Origin: Dastarcus helophoroides
Lineage: Eukaryota; Arthropoda; Insecta; Coleoptera; Bothrideridae
Length of the DNA stretch: 64,000 nt
NCBI GenBank assembly: GCA_028583605.1
Contig: CM053327.1
Coordinates: 44,938,059 to 45,002,058 of the forward strand
Direction of reading: 5' to 3'
Positions 10,776 through 23,469 of this stretch are shown here, one piece after another. The notes beneath the pieces were generated by a model. It had not been told where the DNA came from, did not search any database, and worked only from the letters and a program-made list of their open reading frames with translations. Position numbers and translations under genes: made by a program. The stretch's first letter is position 1, and each line of letters starts with the position of its first letter.

Positions 10776-13700
10776 GTTGATAAAATGATGAAAGAAATAA
10801 AAAATTGCCTGTTTAAATTTGAAATTAAAAAAAAAACAATCAAAAAATAAATTATTTCGAACAAAGTAGAGAACTTCCAGTTTAAATCCAATATTTTTCA
10901 CCAGATTTAGATATTTTATCAAATTTTCGAATTTTTGAAGAAGTCGAAAATTGGAAAAAGCGAAATTTTTTAAAATTGGAATGAATTTATAGCTTAAAAA
11001 TCGATTTTTTTTTAGAAAAAAGCTGAATTCCGATTTGACGTCAGATATTCTGTCTTTGGTGACAAAGCATCAACGTTTTCAAACTTCTTTTTCGAAATTA
11101 CTCCTAAAAATTTCAGTTTAAGGAAATTTCGGTCCTAAAGTCAAAATTTTTAGAAGTCGAGAATTGGTCTCGAAAAGGTAACTTTTTTCTGGAAATTTCC
11201 ACTTTTTTCCTAAACTTTTCCTCAATATTCACTCAAAATTCGGACTTTACTCCAAAATTGAGTTTTTTTTGTTGTTATAATTCGACTTTTTCCAAATAAC
11301 GATTTTCCAAGATTATACTTTTTCTCTTAAAATTGGACTGTATTGGAATTTTTCGATCTTTTTTCCAAATTTTCGATCTTTTTCTCAAATTTTCGATCTT
11401 TTCCTCGATTTTGATTTTTCCTAAATGTGTGTTTTCGAACTGTCCATTTTTACCCCGAAAATTGTGTTTTTCTTGAAATTTCGATAGCTTTCAAATTTTT
11501 CAAAAGGTCAAGTTTTTTATTTTAAATTTGATTTCCCGAAAATTCAGACTTCCATTATATTGTATTATTATTATTATATTTTCTAAATAACGACTTCTAC
11601 TTTTTCCCCTTAAAATTGCTCTCTAGTGGAAATTTTGAATCTTCTATAGACATTGGGCATTTTCTCGAAATTTCGACTTTTTGCTTGAAATTGCGACTCT
11701 TTTTCCTAAAATTTTCCTCAAAAGTCGCCCTTTCTTCGAAATTTTGACAAAATTAGACTCTTTCGAATTCTTACTAAATTTCGACTTTTTCTCTAAATTT
11801 AGACTTTTTCTCAAAATTTCGATCTTTTTCTCAAAATGACGATATTTTCTTCGAGATGTAATTTTTTTTTTCAGTTTGGGTTTTCGAGCTGACGATTTTT
11901 ACTTGGAAAATCGTGTTTAGGACATTTTCTCGAAATTTCGACCTTTGTCTTGAAATTTAGACTTTTTTTTCCTAAAATTTTCCAAACTTCACCCTTTTTT
12001 CGAAATTTTCGCAAAATTTGACTCTCTTTGGAAAATTTCGAAGTTTTTCCAGATATTTTGACCTTTTCCTCAAAATTTCGATGTTTTCTTCGAAATTTCG
12101 AACTTTTCCTCAAAATTTCGATTTTTTTTTTTCAGTTTGTTTCCGAAATGTCGATTTTTACCTCGAAAATCGTGTTTTTTTTCGAAATTTCGATATTTTT
12201 CAAGTTTTTTCAATAGGTCAGGATTTTTATTTTAAATTTGATTCCCTGAAAATTCGGACTTTATGCCAGAACTGAGTTTTTATTATAATTCGTCTTTTTT
12301 TAAATTAGGACTTCCCAAAATTCGACTTTTTCGTCTCAAAATTGGACTCTACTGCAAATTTTGAATGTTTTATAGAAATTTAGGAAATGTTCTCGAAATA
12401 TGGACTTTTTTCTTGAAATTTCGACTATTTTTCCTACAATTTTCGCAAGATTCGTTCTTTTTTTTCCCAATTTCGACAAAATTTGACCCTCTTTGGAAAA
12501 TTTCGAATTTTTACTAAATTTCGACTTTTTTCTCCAAATTTCGACCTTTTTCTCGAAATTTCGTTCTTTTCCTAAAAAATTTTTAATTTTTCTTCATTTG
12601 GTGTTTTCGAACTTCCGGTTTTTACTTCGAAAATCGCCCTTTTCTCGAAATTTCGATATTTACCAAATTTGAATCTTTTTTTAAATTGGGATTTCCCAAA
12701 ATTCGACTTTTTCGTCTCAAAATTGAACTGTATTGGAAATTTTGAATGTTTTATTGAAATTTAGGAAATATTCTCGAAATTTCGACCTTTTTCTTGAAAT
12801 TTCAACTTTTTTCTTGAAATGTCGACTCTTTTTCCTAGAATATATCTCAAAATTCGCCCTTTTTTCGAAATTTTCACAAAATTTGACTCTCTTTGGAAAA
12901 TTTCGAAGTTTTTTTAGATATTTCAACCTTTTCCTCAAAATTTCGATGTTTTCTTCGAAATTTCGATGTTTTCTTCGAAATTTCGAACTTTTCCTCAAAA
13001 TTTCGATATTTTCCTCGAGATTTCAATTTCTTTTCAGTTTGGGTTTTCGAACTGTCGATTTTTACCTCGAAAATCGCGTTTAGGACACATTTTCTCGAAA
13101 TTTCGACCCTTGTCTTAAAATTTCGACTTTTTTTCCTAAGATTTTCCAGGATTCGCCCTTTTTTCGAAATTTTGACAAAGTTTGACTCTCTTTGAAAAAT
13201 TTCGAATGTTTTCTAGAAATTTTGATCTTTTCCTCAAAATTTCGATGTTTTCTTCGAAATTTCGGATTTTTCCTCAAAATTTCGATCTTTTTTCAGTTTG
13301 TGTTTCCGAAATATCGATTTTTACCTCGAAAATCGTGTTTTATTCGAAATTTCGATATTTTTCAAGTTTTTTTCAAAAGGTCAGGATTTTTATTTTAAAT
13401 TTGATTCCCTGAAAATTCGGACTTTATGCCAAAGCTGAGTTTTTATTATAATTCGTCTTTTTTTGAAATGGCACTTCCCAAAATTCGACTTTTTCGTCTC
13501 AAAATTGGATTCTATTGAAAATTTTATAGAAATTTAGGACATTTTCTCGAAATTTCGACTTTTCTCTTGAAATTCCGACTTTTCTCTAGAAATTTCGACT
13601 TTTTTTTCTTAAACTTTCTGAAAATTCGCTCTTTTTTCGAAATTTTGACAAAATTCGACTCTCTTTGGAAAATATCGAATTTTTACTAAATTTCGACTTT

Positions 13701-16420
13701 TTTCTCCAAATTTCGACCTTTTTTTTTTCAAAATTTCGATGCTTTTTTCGAAATTTCGTTTTTTTCCTACAAATTTTGATTTTTCTTCAGGTTTTTCGAA
13801 ATTTCGATTTTTATTCCGAAAATCGTCCTTATTCTCAAAATTTCGATATTTACCAAGTTTTTCCAAAACGTTGAGTTTTTTATTTTAAATTAAATTTCCT
13901 GAAAATTCGGAGTTTACGTCAAAACTGAGTTTTTATTATAATTCGTCTTTTTCTAAATTAGGACTTCCCAAAATTCGACTCTTTCGTCTCAAAATTGGAA
14001 TGTATTAGAAATTTTGAATGTTTTATAGAAATTTGGGAAATGTTTTCGAAATTTCGAATTTTGTATGGAAATTTCGACTTTTGTCTCGAAATTTCGACTC
14101 TTTTTCCTAAAATTGTTCTCAAAATTCGCCCTTTTTTCGAAATTTTGCCTCCTTTTGGGAAATTTCGAATTTTTACTAAATTTCGACTTTTTTCTTCAAA
14201 TTTCGACCTTTTTTTCAAAATTTCGACCTTTTTTTCAAAATTTCGATAATTCCTTCGAAATTTCGATCTTTTCCAATTGATTTTTCTTTAGTTTGTTTTC
14301 GAACTTTCGATTTTTACTTCCAAAATCGTTCTTTCCTCTAAATTTCGATATTAAGTATTTCAAAAAGGTCAGGTTTTTCATTTTAAATTTGATTTCCTAA
14401 AAATTCAGAATTTACTTCAAAACTGGTTTTCTTTAACACAATTCGTCCATTTCTAAATTAGGATTTTTCAAAATTCTACTCTTTTTCTCTCAAATTTGGA
14501 CTGTATTTGAAATTTTAATATTTAATAGAACTTTGGGCCTTTTTCTTGAAATGTCGACTTTTTTCTTGAACTTTCGAGTTTTTTTCCTAAAATATTCCTC
14601 AATATTTGCCCTTTTTTTCGAAATTTTGGCAAAATTTTAATCCCTTCGGGAAATTTCGCGTTTTTCTTCCATTTAGACTTTTTTCTCGAAATTTCGATCT
14701 TTTTTCAAAATGTCGATATTTTTCTCAAAATTTCCATCTTGTTCTCAAATTTTCGATCTTTTCCTCGAAATTTTGATTTTTCCTAAGTTTGGGTTTTCGA
14801 ACTGTCGATTTTTAACCCGAAAATTGTGTTTTTCCCGAAATTTTGATAATTTTCAAATTTTTCCAAACAGGTCAGGTTTTTATTTTAAATTTGATTTCTT
14901 GAAAATTCTCAAATTTTCGATCTTTTCCTCGAAATTTTGATTTTTCTTAAGTTTGTGTTTTCGAAATGTCGATTTTTATCCCGAAAATCGTGTTTTTTCT
15001 CGAGATTTCGATATTTTTTAAGTTTTTCCAAAAAGGTCAGGTTGTTTATTTGAAATTTGATTTCCTGAAAATGCGACTTTACTCCAAAACTGGGTTTTTC
15101 ATTACAATTCGACTTTGTCCAAATTACGACTTTTCAAGTGTCTACTTTTTTCTCAAAATTGGACTGTATTGGAAATTTTGAATGCTTTATGGATATTTAG
15201 GCCTTTTTCTCGAAATTTTAATTTTTTTTCTGGAAATTTCCACTTTTTTCCTAAAGTTTTTCTCAATATTCGCCTTCTTTTCGAAATTTCGACAAAATTT
15301 GACTCCCTTTGGAAAATTTCGAGTTTTTATTCCATTTAGACTTTTTACTCGAAATTTCAACCTTTTTTTTCAAAATTTCGATCTTTTTCTCAAATTTTCA
15401 ATCTTTTTCTCAAATTTTCGATCTTTTCCTCTAAATTTTTATTTTTCCTAAGTTTGGGTTTTCGAACTGTCGATTTTTAACCCGAAAATCGTGTTTTTCC
15501 CGAAATTTTGATAATTTTCAAGTTTTTCCAAAAAGGTCAGGTTTTTTATTTTAAATTTGATTTCTTGAAAATTCAGACTTTACTCCAAAACTGGGTTTTT
15601 TATTATAATTCGACTTTTTCCAAATTACGACTCCTCAAGATCCTACTTTTTTCTCTCAAAATTTGACTGTATTAAAATTTTTGAATGATTTATACAAATT
15701 CAAGCCTTTTTCTCAAAATTTATCGAAATTTTAACTTTTTTTCGGGAAATTTCACCTTTTTTCCTAAACTTTTCCTCAATATTTGCCTTCTTTTCGAAAT
15801 TTCGACAAAATTTGACTCTCTTTGAGAAATTTCGCGTTTTTATTCCATTAAGCCTTTTTTCTTTTTTCAAAACTTAATCTTTTTCTCAAAATTTTGATCT
15901 TTTTCTCAAATTTTCGATCTTTTTCCCAAATTTTCGATTTTATCCTCGAAATTTTGATTTTTCTTAAGGTGTGTTCTCGAACTGCCCATTTTTACCCCGA
16001 AAATCGCGTTTTTCTCGAAATTTCGATATTTTTCTGGTTTTTACAAAAGGACAGGTTTATTTATTTGAAATTTGATTTCCTGAAAATTATCAATTTTCGA
16101 TCTTTTCCTCGAAATTTTGATTTTTCTTAAGTTTGTGTTTTCGAACTGTCGATTTTTACCCCGAAAATCGTGTTTTCCTCGAAATTTTGATAGTTTTCAA
16201 GTTTTTCCAAAGGGTCAGGTTTTTTATTTTAAATTTGATTTCTTAAAAATTCGGATTTTACTCCAAAACTGGGTTTTTTTATTCTAATTCGTCTTTTTCT
16301 AAATTAGGATTGATCAAAATTCTACTTTTCTCTCTCAAAATTGAATTGGAAATTTTGAATGCTTTATAGAAATTTACGTCTTTTTCTCGAAATTTCGTTA
16401 TTTTGAATTTAAACATGAAA
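10776..16420. repeat. Long TTTCGAAATTTCGACTTTTT array with ~500-bp super-units
   Basis: Simple units dominate, but an ordered set of landmarks recurs about every 490-500 bp: CAGTTTGGGTTTTCGAACTG, CCGAAAATCGTGTTTTT, AAAAGGTCAGGTTTTTTATT, AATTCGTCTTTTTCTAAATT and CAAAATTTGACTCTCTTTGG. Landmarks lie near 11505, 12220, 13378, 13870, 14367, 14870, 15537, 16050 and 16215. Another copy lies at 19196-19660. The many F/K/R-rich frames are artefacts. Confidence 0.8.
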
Positions 16421-16803
16421 ATGTAAAATTTTTTTGGATTTAATCTTCATTCTGAAAATTTCAACTTTTTGATTAGATTAGATATTAGATTAGAAATTTC
16501 GAGAGAGGTTATTATTTTGACAAGGAAAATGACGCTTGGGATTTTTTATCATTTTACCTTTTTTTCCAAAGCTCGATTTCTTAATTTTGGGTTAAACAAT
16601 TTTTAATTTTCTGTTTAGGCTTTTAAATTTGTTTTGTTCGAAATCGAAATTTTGAGAAGAAAGTTGTATATTTGAATTTGAGTTCGAAATTTTATTTAAT
16701 TCAAAATTTCGAGAGCAAACATAAAAAAAATTTCTACCATTTAAAATACCAGTTTTTTTTTAAATTTCGACATTTCCTAAAATTTGTTACCTAATTTAAA
16801 TAT

Positions 16804-17012
16804 AGAACTTGTCTCCTGAAACCAAGAAAGATTAAAAAACACAAGAAAGTTTGCTCTAACACGTTTCGACAGCCAAGCTGTCACCTTCAGAGAGTTGACT
16901 GTCGAAACGCGCTAGAGCCAACCTTTGTTGTGTTTTTTAATCTTTCTTGGTTTCAAGGGACAAGTTCTGTATTTCAATTTTTGAAGATAACCAAGGACCA
17001 GTCCGTTCCATC
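16804..17012. mobile_element. Foldback MITE, copy C (most complete hairpin)
   Basis: The left arm CTGAAACCAAGAAAGATTAA is mirrored by TTAATCTTTCTTGGTTTCA. The centre is CGACAGCCAAGCTGTC, then GACTGTCGAAACGCG. The right end is CAAGGACCAGTCCGTTCCA, the inverse of the start of copies A and D; the outer part of the left arm is missing. Confidence 0.78.
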
Positions 17013-18905
17013 AAACTTGTTACTTAATTCCATAATTTAGTCCCTTCTTAGGGACTTCTTGAAATTTCTTCTCATAATTTGGATATTATCTGATAAATTT
17101 TGAGGAAAAGGTCAACTTTTCGAGTTGAAAATGTACTCTTTTAAAATTTTTTCGTTTCCCTTTAAATGATTGAAAACGTTCGCTTTGGTGCTGGAATCTA
17201 AAAAAAATGTCTAAATTCGAATCACCAAGAAAAACATTCGATGCTTCAAATTGATTTTTCTAGAAATTTAAACTTTTTTAAAATGGACAAAAGGCACATT
17301 TTTTAAAATGGACAAAAGGTACATTTTTGACTAATTTTATAATGTTCGCAGCTATATGCCGCCCTAAGGACTGGACAAAAGTTCGACTGAGCTTTGACCT
17401 CTAGAATGGGCTTTATCCACAACTTGATTTTCATCGATTAAAAAAAAACATCTCCAACAATTTTGAAAAATTGTTGAAGATGCCATTGCACCTGCCTCGT
17501 TGCGGCTCTGATGGTCGGGTGAATAAAATACTTGCGATAAATAACATAATTTATTTCTTAAAAACAGACGATAAATAACTTGGTTGTAAGTTAAGAAAAT
17601 AAATTTACAGAAATCTTATTAAATGCACAAATTCTTTTGGTTGTGCAAAATGAAACCATAGATTCGACGTAGCTTCTGCCATACCTAATTCTTACCAGCC
17701 GCCACATTTAAATCGCCACAGGATAAAAACCATCGCTTGGGTTGCTAGCAACATTGATTAAATACTAGCGCCCTCGGCATGAAATGCGATGAGGTATATA
17801 AACTTGAATTGTGGTGACCCAATGTGCTACAGTTGCGTCTATACTATTGTAACATTTCATTCGTGTCATCCAGAATCTATTACTTCATTTTGCACAATGA
17901 TAGATGACGATAAAAGATACATGCAGCATATATTTAACATAAGTATGAAGAAAGCATCAGCAACATTAAAATAAAACGCAAATCGTTAAATCAGATGGTG
18001 TTGTCAAGAGAGTATTTTAACAATTCTTTATTGGTCATGCGTTTAATTATCACAAAATGACATTTAGTCAAGCTAATACACGCATTAGAACCTATAACAT
18101 TCTTGGTTAAATTGCAATATGGTGAATCTGAGAGCTATCGTAAGTTACGAAAGCAAGAATGTCTAGGTCTTGCAAGAATTCCTTATCAGTAATCAACATC
18201 GCACTATTTTTATGGCAAAAATATTGATGTTACACATTCTCGAATACGTTCCTGTAAATTTATTAAACTATGAGATCAAACAAGCTATACGACGGTTAGT
18301 AAAAAAAATATTCTATATCTGAAAAATAAACAGCTTAATTTAGAAACTTGTTTTTAACATCTCAACATACTTATGAATAAAAATAAATCTTTAGTTTTCC
18401 AAGCACTATTTAAGACGAGTTATCATTATCATTATACGCTAAAGAGTTTATAAAAAAAGCCACTAACTGGAATACATAATTTTTCACATTTAAATCACCA
18501 CATTTTTAAAGCACTCCTACACTGCAGCGTAACCACATTAGAACTATATATATAAAACGTACACTTTTTTTCCTTAATTTATTCCTAGCTATAGAACGAA
18601 ACTACGTATTTTGCGAATGTCGTGTGTCAGAACGGAAGTAAAGTACGTAAATGGATCACATTTTTGAAATTTAAGGTAAGGTGTTAGCGTATGCAAATTA
18701 ATAACTGGCACTATGGATTAATTGACTAAAGGATGGAATTTCGCAGGCCTTCCTACCAACCCTGTTTACCGATATTGGCCTCATACCTACCCTATCAAAT
18801 TGAGCCCTTTATACAATCTGTGGTTATTTAGGAACATAAAAACTAGAATGTTGCTTCTCCCACATTTAGGGTCGCCAACTTTGTCCAAAAATAATAACGT
18901 ATCTT
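17013..18905. other. Non-repetitive AT-rich intergenic sequence
   Basis: Short frames (17789-17974, 18722-18931) have no recognisable motif or neighbours and are not called. No tRNA, rRNA or other structure was recognised. Confidence 0.4.
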
Positions 18906-19975
18906 GTCTTGAAAAAGAAAAAAAAAAGTAGGGGAAAAAAGTATGTGTATCATTTAAATTTAAGTTTTTTTTTGACATTACGAAATAAAAAAACCGCTTA
19001 CTTTAGTCTATTTTTCAAATTCATATCGTCCAAACTGAAATATTTAATAAAAGAATCTAAATTTATACACAAAAATTCTCTAGAAAGTTTAATTTCAAGA
19101 AAATTAAACCAAACTAAGCAAAGAAGGTAAAATTATTCAAAAAAGCTGAGTTTTAACAAACATTTTATGAAACAGTTTGACATTCGAATTTCCAGGTTCG
19201 GAATTTCGAGTTTTTTTCTTGAAACTTCGACTTTTTTCTTGAAATTTCGACTGCTTTTCCTAAAATTTTCTCCAAATTTGCTCTTTTTTTTCGAAATTTT
19301 GACAAAATTTGACTCTCTTTGGAAAATTTCGAATTTTTACTAAATTTCGACTTTTTTCTCCAAATTTCGACCTTTTTCTCAAAATTTCGATGTTTGCTTC
19401 GAAATTTCGAAAAAAATTTGATTTTTCTTCAGTTTGTTTTCGAGTTTTCGATTTTTACTTCGAAAATCGTCCTTTTCTCGAAATTTCGATATTTTTTAAG
19501 TATTTCAAAAAGGTCAGGGTTTTGATTTTAAATTTATTTTCCTAAAAATGCGGACTTTACTTCAAAACTGGGCTTTTTATCATAATTCGTCCATTTCTAA
19601 ATTAGGATTTTTAAAAATTCTACTTTTTTCTCTCAAATTTGAACTGTACTTGAAATTTTAAATGTTTTATAGAAATTTCATAAGAAAAAAAAAGTAGGGG
19701 AAAAAAGTATGTGTATCATTTAAATTTAAGTTTTTTTTTGACATTACGAAATAAAAAAACCGCTTACGTTAGTCTATTTTTCAAATTCGTATCGTCCAAA
19801 CTGAAATATTTAATAAAAGAATCTAAATTTATACACAAAAATTCTCTAGAAAGTTTAATTTCAAGAAAATTAAACCAAACTAAGCAAAAAATGTAAAATT
19901 ATTCAAAAAAGCTAAGTTTTAACAAACATTTTATGAAACAGTTTGACATTCGAATTTCCAGGTTTCCAACTTTTG
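18906..19975. repeat. Duplicated ~280-bp segment (18906-19195 and 19683-19970)
   Basis: AAAGTAGGGGAAAAAAGTAT, then CCGCTTAC, TATCGTCCAAACTGAAATAT and CATTCGAATTTCCAGG occur in both copies about 775 bp apart, with a TTTCGAAA-array unit between them. Only a few base differences are visible. The frame they share has no known domain. Confidence 0.8.
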
Positions 19976-20029
19976 GATCAAGGTCTACATTTTTTGAAAT
20001 CAAGTCAAAATTTGTATAAAAAATCTTAC

Positions 20030-20325
20030 ATTTCAAGTTTTAGGTCAAACTTTTCAAGTTTTAGGTCAAACTTTTCAAGTTTTAGGTCAAACTTTTCAAG
20101 TTTTAGGTCAAACTTTTCAAGTTTTAAGTCAAACTTTTCAAGTTTTAAGTCAAACTATTCAAGTTTTAAGTCGAAACTTTTCTAGTTTTTTGTCGAAACT
20201 TTTCAGGTTTTAAGTCAAACTATTCAAGTTTTGATTTGAAACTTTTCAACTTTTAAGTCGAAACTTTTTAACTTTTAAGTAGAAACTTTTCAAGTTTTAA
20301 GTCGAAACTTTAAAATAAAGTTTTA
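20030..20325. repeat. 21-bp tandem array
   Basis: TTTTCAAGTTTTAGGTCAAAC units, near-perfect at 20030-20170 and then diverged (TTTTAAGTCGAAAC). Because 21 is a multiple of 3 it gives an SSFRSNF peptide repeat, judged fortuitous. Confidence 0.88.
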
Positions 20326-20559
20326 GGTTTAAACTCTGAATTTTAAGAAAAAACTGGACATTTCAAAAATACTCGTAAATTTATTTGTTTAAAAAAAAAT
20401 CGTTAAAATTCCTGACTTGTTCTTAAAACTTAGAGACTAAGCAAATAGTTCTAAAAAAAAACCAACACGTCGAAATTTTGAGAAAATGTTTTTTTTTTTA
20501 GTAAATAAAATCCATTCCGTTCCCACATTTTTAATTGAAATAGACTTTTACTTTAAATG

Positions 20560-21470
20560 TACATATTTTTAAAAAAAATTGATCAACGGGTTACAAATTA
20601 CAAGCCTAAATTTCCATTAAGAAAATGTCAAAAGAAACTCAAATTTCTAAAAAGAAAATTGTACTAACTAGAAATTTATGAAATTTTGTGTAAAAAAAAA
20701 TTGATCAACGAGTTTGCAAATTGCAAGCCTAAATTTCCATTAAGGAAATGTCAAAAGAAACTTAAATTTCTAAAAAGAAAATTGTACTTAATTAGAAATT
20801 TATGTAATTTTGTGTAAAAAAAATTGAACGGGTTTGCAAATTGCAAGCCTAAATTTCCATTAAAAAAATATCAAAAAAACTCAAATTTCTAAAAAGGAAA
20901 TTGTACTTAACTAGAAATTTATGAAATTTTGTGTAAAAAAAATTGATCAACGGGTTTGTAAATTACAAGCCTAAATTTTCATTAAGAAAATGTCAAAAGA
21001 AACTCAAATTTTTAAAAGGAAAATTGTACTTGACCAGAAATTTACGAAATTTTGTGTAAAAAAAAATTAATCAACGGGTTTGCAAATTGCAAGCCTAAAT
21101 TTCCATTAAAAAAATGTCAAAAGAAACTCAAATTTCTAAAAAGAAAATTGTACTTAACTAGAAATTTATGATTTTGATGCAACGGACTGGTCCTTGGTTA
21201 TCTTCAAAAATTGAAACACAGAACTTGTCCCCTGAAACCAAGAAAAATTAAAGCAACCTTTGTTGTGTTTTTTTTAATTTTTCTTGGTTTCAGGGGACAA
21301 GTTCTGTGTTTCAATTTTTAGAAATTTATGAAATATTGTGTAAAAAAAAATTGATCAACAGGTTTCCAAATTGCAAGCCTAAATTTCCATTTAAAAAATG
21401 TCAACAGAAACCGAAATTTTTAAAAAGAAAATTGTACTTAACTAGAAATTTATGTAATTTTGTGCGTTTT
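20560..21470. repeat. ~122-bp tandem array interrupted by a MITE
   Basis: Units begin near 20579, 20701, 20823, 20942, 21066 and 21350: TTGATCAACGGGTTTGCAAA, TTGCAAGCCTAAATTTCCAT, GAAAATTGTACTTAACTAGA. The run is interrupted at 21174-21322 by foldback copy D. Confidence 0.88.
21180..21321. mobile_element. Foldback MITE, copy D, inside the 122-bp array
   Basis: Starts CAACGGACTGGTCCTTGGTT and has inverted arms CTGAAACCAAGAAAAATTAA / TTAATTTTTCTTGGTTTCAG. The array word TAGAAATTTATGA is present on both sides of the insert, consistent with a target duplication of about 12-13 bp. Confidence 0.75.
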
Positions 21471-22009
21471 CCTAGCTTGAAAACGCCCAGTTAGGTAATT
21501 AATTCGAAACTTTGATAAATTTTCGAATATTTAACCTTTTGTGCTTAAAACTTGAAAAATTTTGAGAAACAACTTAAATAATTTGGTTTTTCTTTTAAAA
21601 TTCCTACCTTTTGCAAAGAAATTTTGAATTCACTCCCAAAATTTCGATATTTTTTAATAGAAAGCTCCAATTTTTCATTAGAATTTTTCTTGAAAATTCG
21701 TTTTAAACTTCATTTTTTGAGGCGAGGTTGTACACAAAATTTCAACTTTTGTGTTGAAATCACTTTTTTTTTTGAAGTCAAGTCACAATTTTTAAACCAA
21801 ATAATTCGGTGTGTGATTTTTTTTTTATTTTTCTTAACTTTTTGAGCTTAAATTAAATATTGTTTACTTTTGCTTAAACTTTTAACGTCATTTTTTTAGC
21901 ACTTCAACTTTAATTTCAAAATTTACACTTTCTTTTTGAAATTTGTAGATCCGAATTATCAAGAAATCAAATTTAAAATAAAAACCTGACCTTTGGAAAA
22001 ACTAGAAAA
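21471..22009. other. AT-rich intergenic sequence
   Basis: T/A-rich with a few TTTCGAA words; no gene or clear repeat is seen. Confidence 0.35.
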
Positions 22010-22650
22010 ATATCGAAATTTTGGGAGATGATTTTCGAAGTAACAATCGAAAGTTTAATTTCAAAACTTCCACTTTCTTCTCGAAATTTGTAAGTAGGAA
22101 TTTCAAAGAAATCAAATTTAAAATAAAAACCTTTTTGGAAAAACTAAAAAAATATCGACACTTTGAGAAAGACGATTATCGAAGTAACAATCGAAAGTTT
22201 AATTTCAAAAATTTGCACTTTCTTCTCGAAATTTGTAAGTAGGAATTTCAAAGAAATCAAATTTAAAATAAAAACCTTTTTGGAAAAACTAGAAGAATAT
22301 CGACACTTTGAGAAAGACGATTTTCGAAGTAACAATCGAAAGTTTAATTTCAAAATTTCCACCTTCTTCTCGAAATTTGTAAGACATTTCAAAGAAATCA
22401 AATTTAAAATAAAAACCTGACCTTTTGGAAAAACTAGAAAAATATCGACACTTTGAGAAAGACGATTTTCGAAGTAACAATCGAAAGTTTAATTTCAAAA
22501 TTTCCACTTTCTTCTCGAAATTTGTGAGAAATTTCAAAGAAATCAAATTTAAAATAAAAACCTGACCTTTAGGAAAAACTAGAAAAATATCGAAATTTTG
22601 AGAAAGACGATTTTCGAAGTAACAATCGAACGTTTGAAAACCCAAACTGA
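22010..22650. repeat. ~147-bp tandem array, inverted relative of the 11-16-kb array
   Basis: GACGATTTTCGAAGTAACAA recurs near 22027, 22171, 22317, 22464 and 22608, with ATTTAAAATAAAAACCTGAC and AACTAGAAAAATATCGA. These are reverse complements of landmarks in the 11-16-kb array, condensed to a shorter period. Confidence 0.82.
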
Positions 22651-22689
22651 ATTGTCTCAAAATTTTGAGAATAAGATCGAAATTTTTGA

Positions 22690-23307
22690 TTAATTTAATT
22701 ACTAAAGGAGGGAACAGGGTATATGCAATACTCGATGCAAAATGAAATTATACAATAACTATAAAAATACCAAAGTGCCAGTTAATAAGTTGCAACTGAA
22801 CGTGTTCTTGTAGAAAAGTAGTGTAACAGTTGTGTGCTCCCTTGAACCATAACGGAAAAAAGAAAAGAAAAATAAAATAAAGAAAAATCATATAGAAAAT
22901 TCTATTATATCTCTTCAATATAAACATAACTAAAAAGTACAATAGTTAATGCAAAAATTTCATGATAAAATAAGCATAATTAAAATTTACATAAATAAAA
23001 CTGCATATAATAAATTACAAACAAACTCTTACGATTTAATAGTGATGTGAATCCTATGCGTAATATCAATAGCTTATTAAAATTTATTGAAAGAATTTGT
23101 TTGCATTTACACGTTATAATGATTTATAATAAAATTTTATCGTGTCCTGTACAGATAAAGCTAAAATATATTTAAATTAGACCAATAACGTCCACTGTCA
23201 TATTTAGTGCAAAACGAAAGCCATTGCGCTCAAATAACTAAACTAATATGAGGCTCTGGCAGTCTCGATGGAGGCATTCAGTTGAATTTTTTACTAGTGG
23301 GCAGTGC
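22690..23307 (-). other. hts: Probable 3' UTR region of the short hts isoform
   Basis: Non-repetitive AT-rich sequence between the 51-nt intron and the TTTCGAAA-type repeat block ending near 22680. It contains no long minus-strand frame. An AATAAA lies at 23083-23088 on the minus strand, and AT-rich variants follow. The exact end cannot be set without transcripts. Confidence 0.5.
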
Positions 23308-23358
23308 CTACAAATTAAAATGTTTAAATCAGATTGCAGAAATTTAACAAATACTTAC
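23308..23358 (-). other. 51-nt intron directly after the hts stop codon
   Basis: GTAAGTATTT at the 5' side and TTTTAATTTGTAG at the 3' side, with a possible branch-point region around TCTGATTTAAAC. The size is typical of the smallest insect introns. Splicing leaves the TAG intact and places it at the exon junction, where it should not trigger nonsense-mediated decay. Confidence 0.7.
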
Positions 23359-23469
23359 CTATGCTTCGCGAGCCTTCTTTTCCTTCTTCTTCTTGAGGAA
23401 GGACGGTGTTCTCAATCCCTTCTTCTTTTTCTTGTCTTTCTTGGGAGATCCCTCAGATATGGAGCGGTC
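23359..23469 (-). CDS. hts: Adducin exon 9: MARCKS-related C terminus
   Basis: Encodes residues 678-713 and the TAG stop: DRSISEGSPKKDKKKKKGLR then TPSFLKKKKEKKAREA. In adducins this lysine-rich module binds calmodulin and phospholipid, is phosphorylated by protein kinase C at the Ser of the TPSF motif (here about residue 700), and is needed for actin capping and spectrin recruitment. The acceptor is GATTTTTATAG|GAC (phase 0). The stop codon occupies 23359-23361 and is immediately followed by GTAAGT, a perfect donor. The length of 713 residues fits adducins (about 700-740). Confidence 0.95.
   Translation of the reverse strand, partial: DRSISEGSPKKDKKKKKGLRTPSFLKKKKEKKAREA

Noticed and set aside
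11871..16130. Many overlapping frames rich in F, K, R and N (KFRNFDLF-like)
   Set aside because: They are translations of the TTTCGAAA simple repeats on both strands; none has conserved length, start context or domain.
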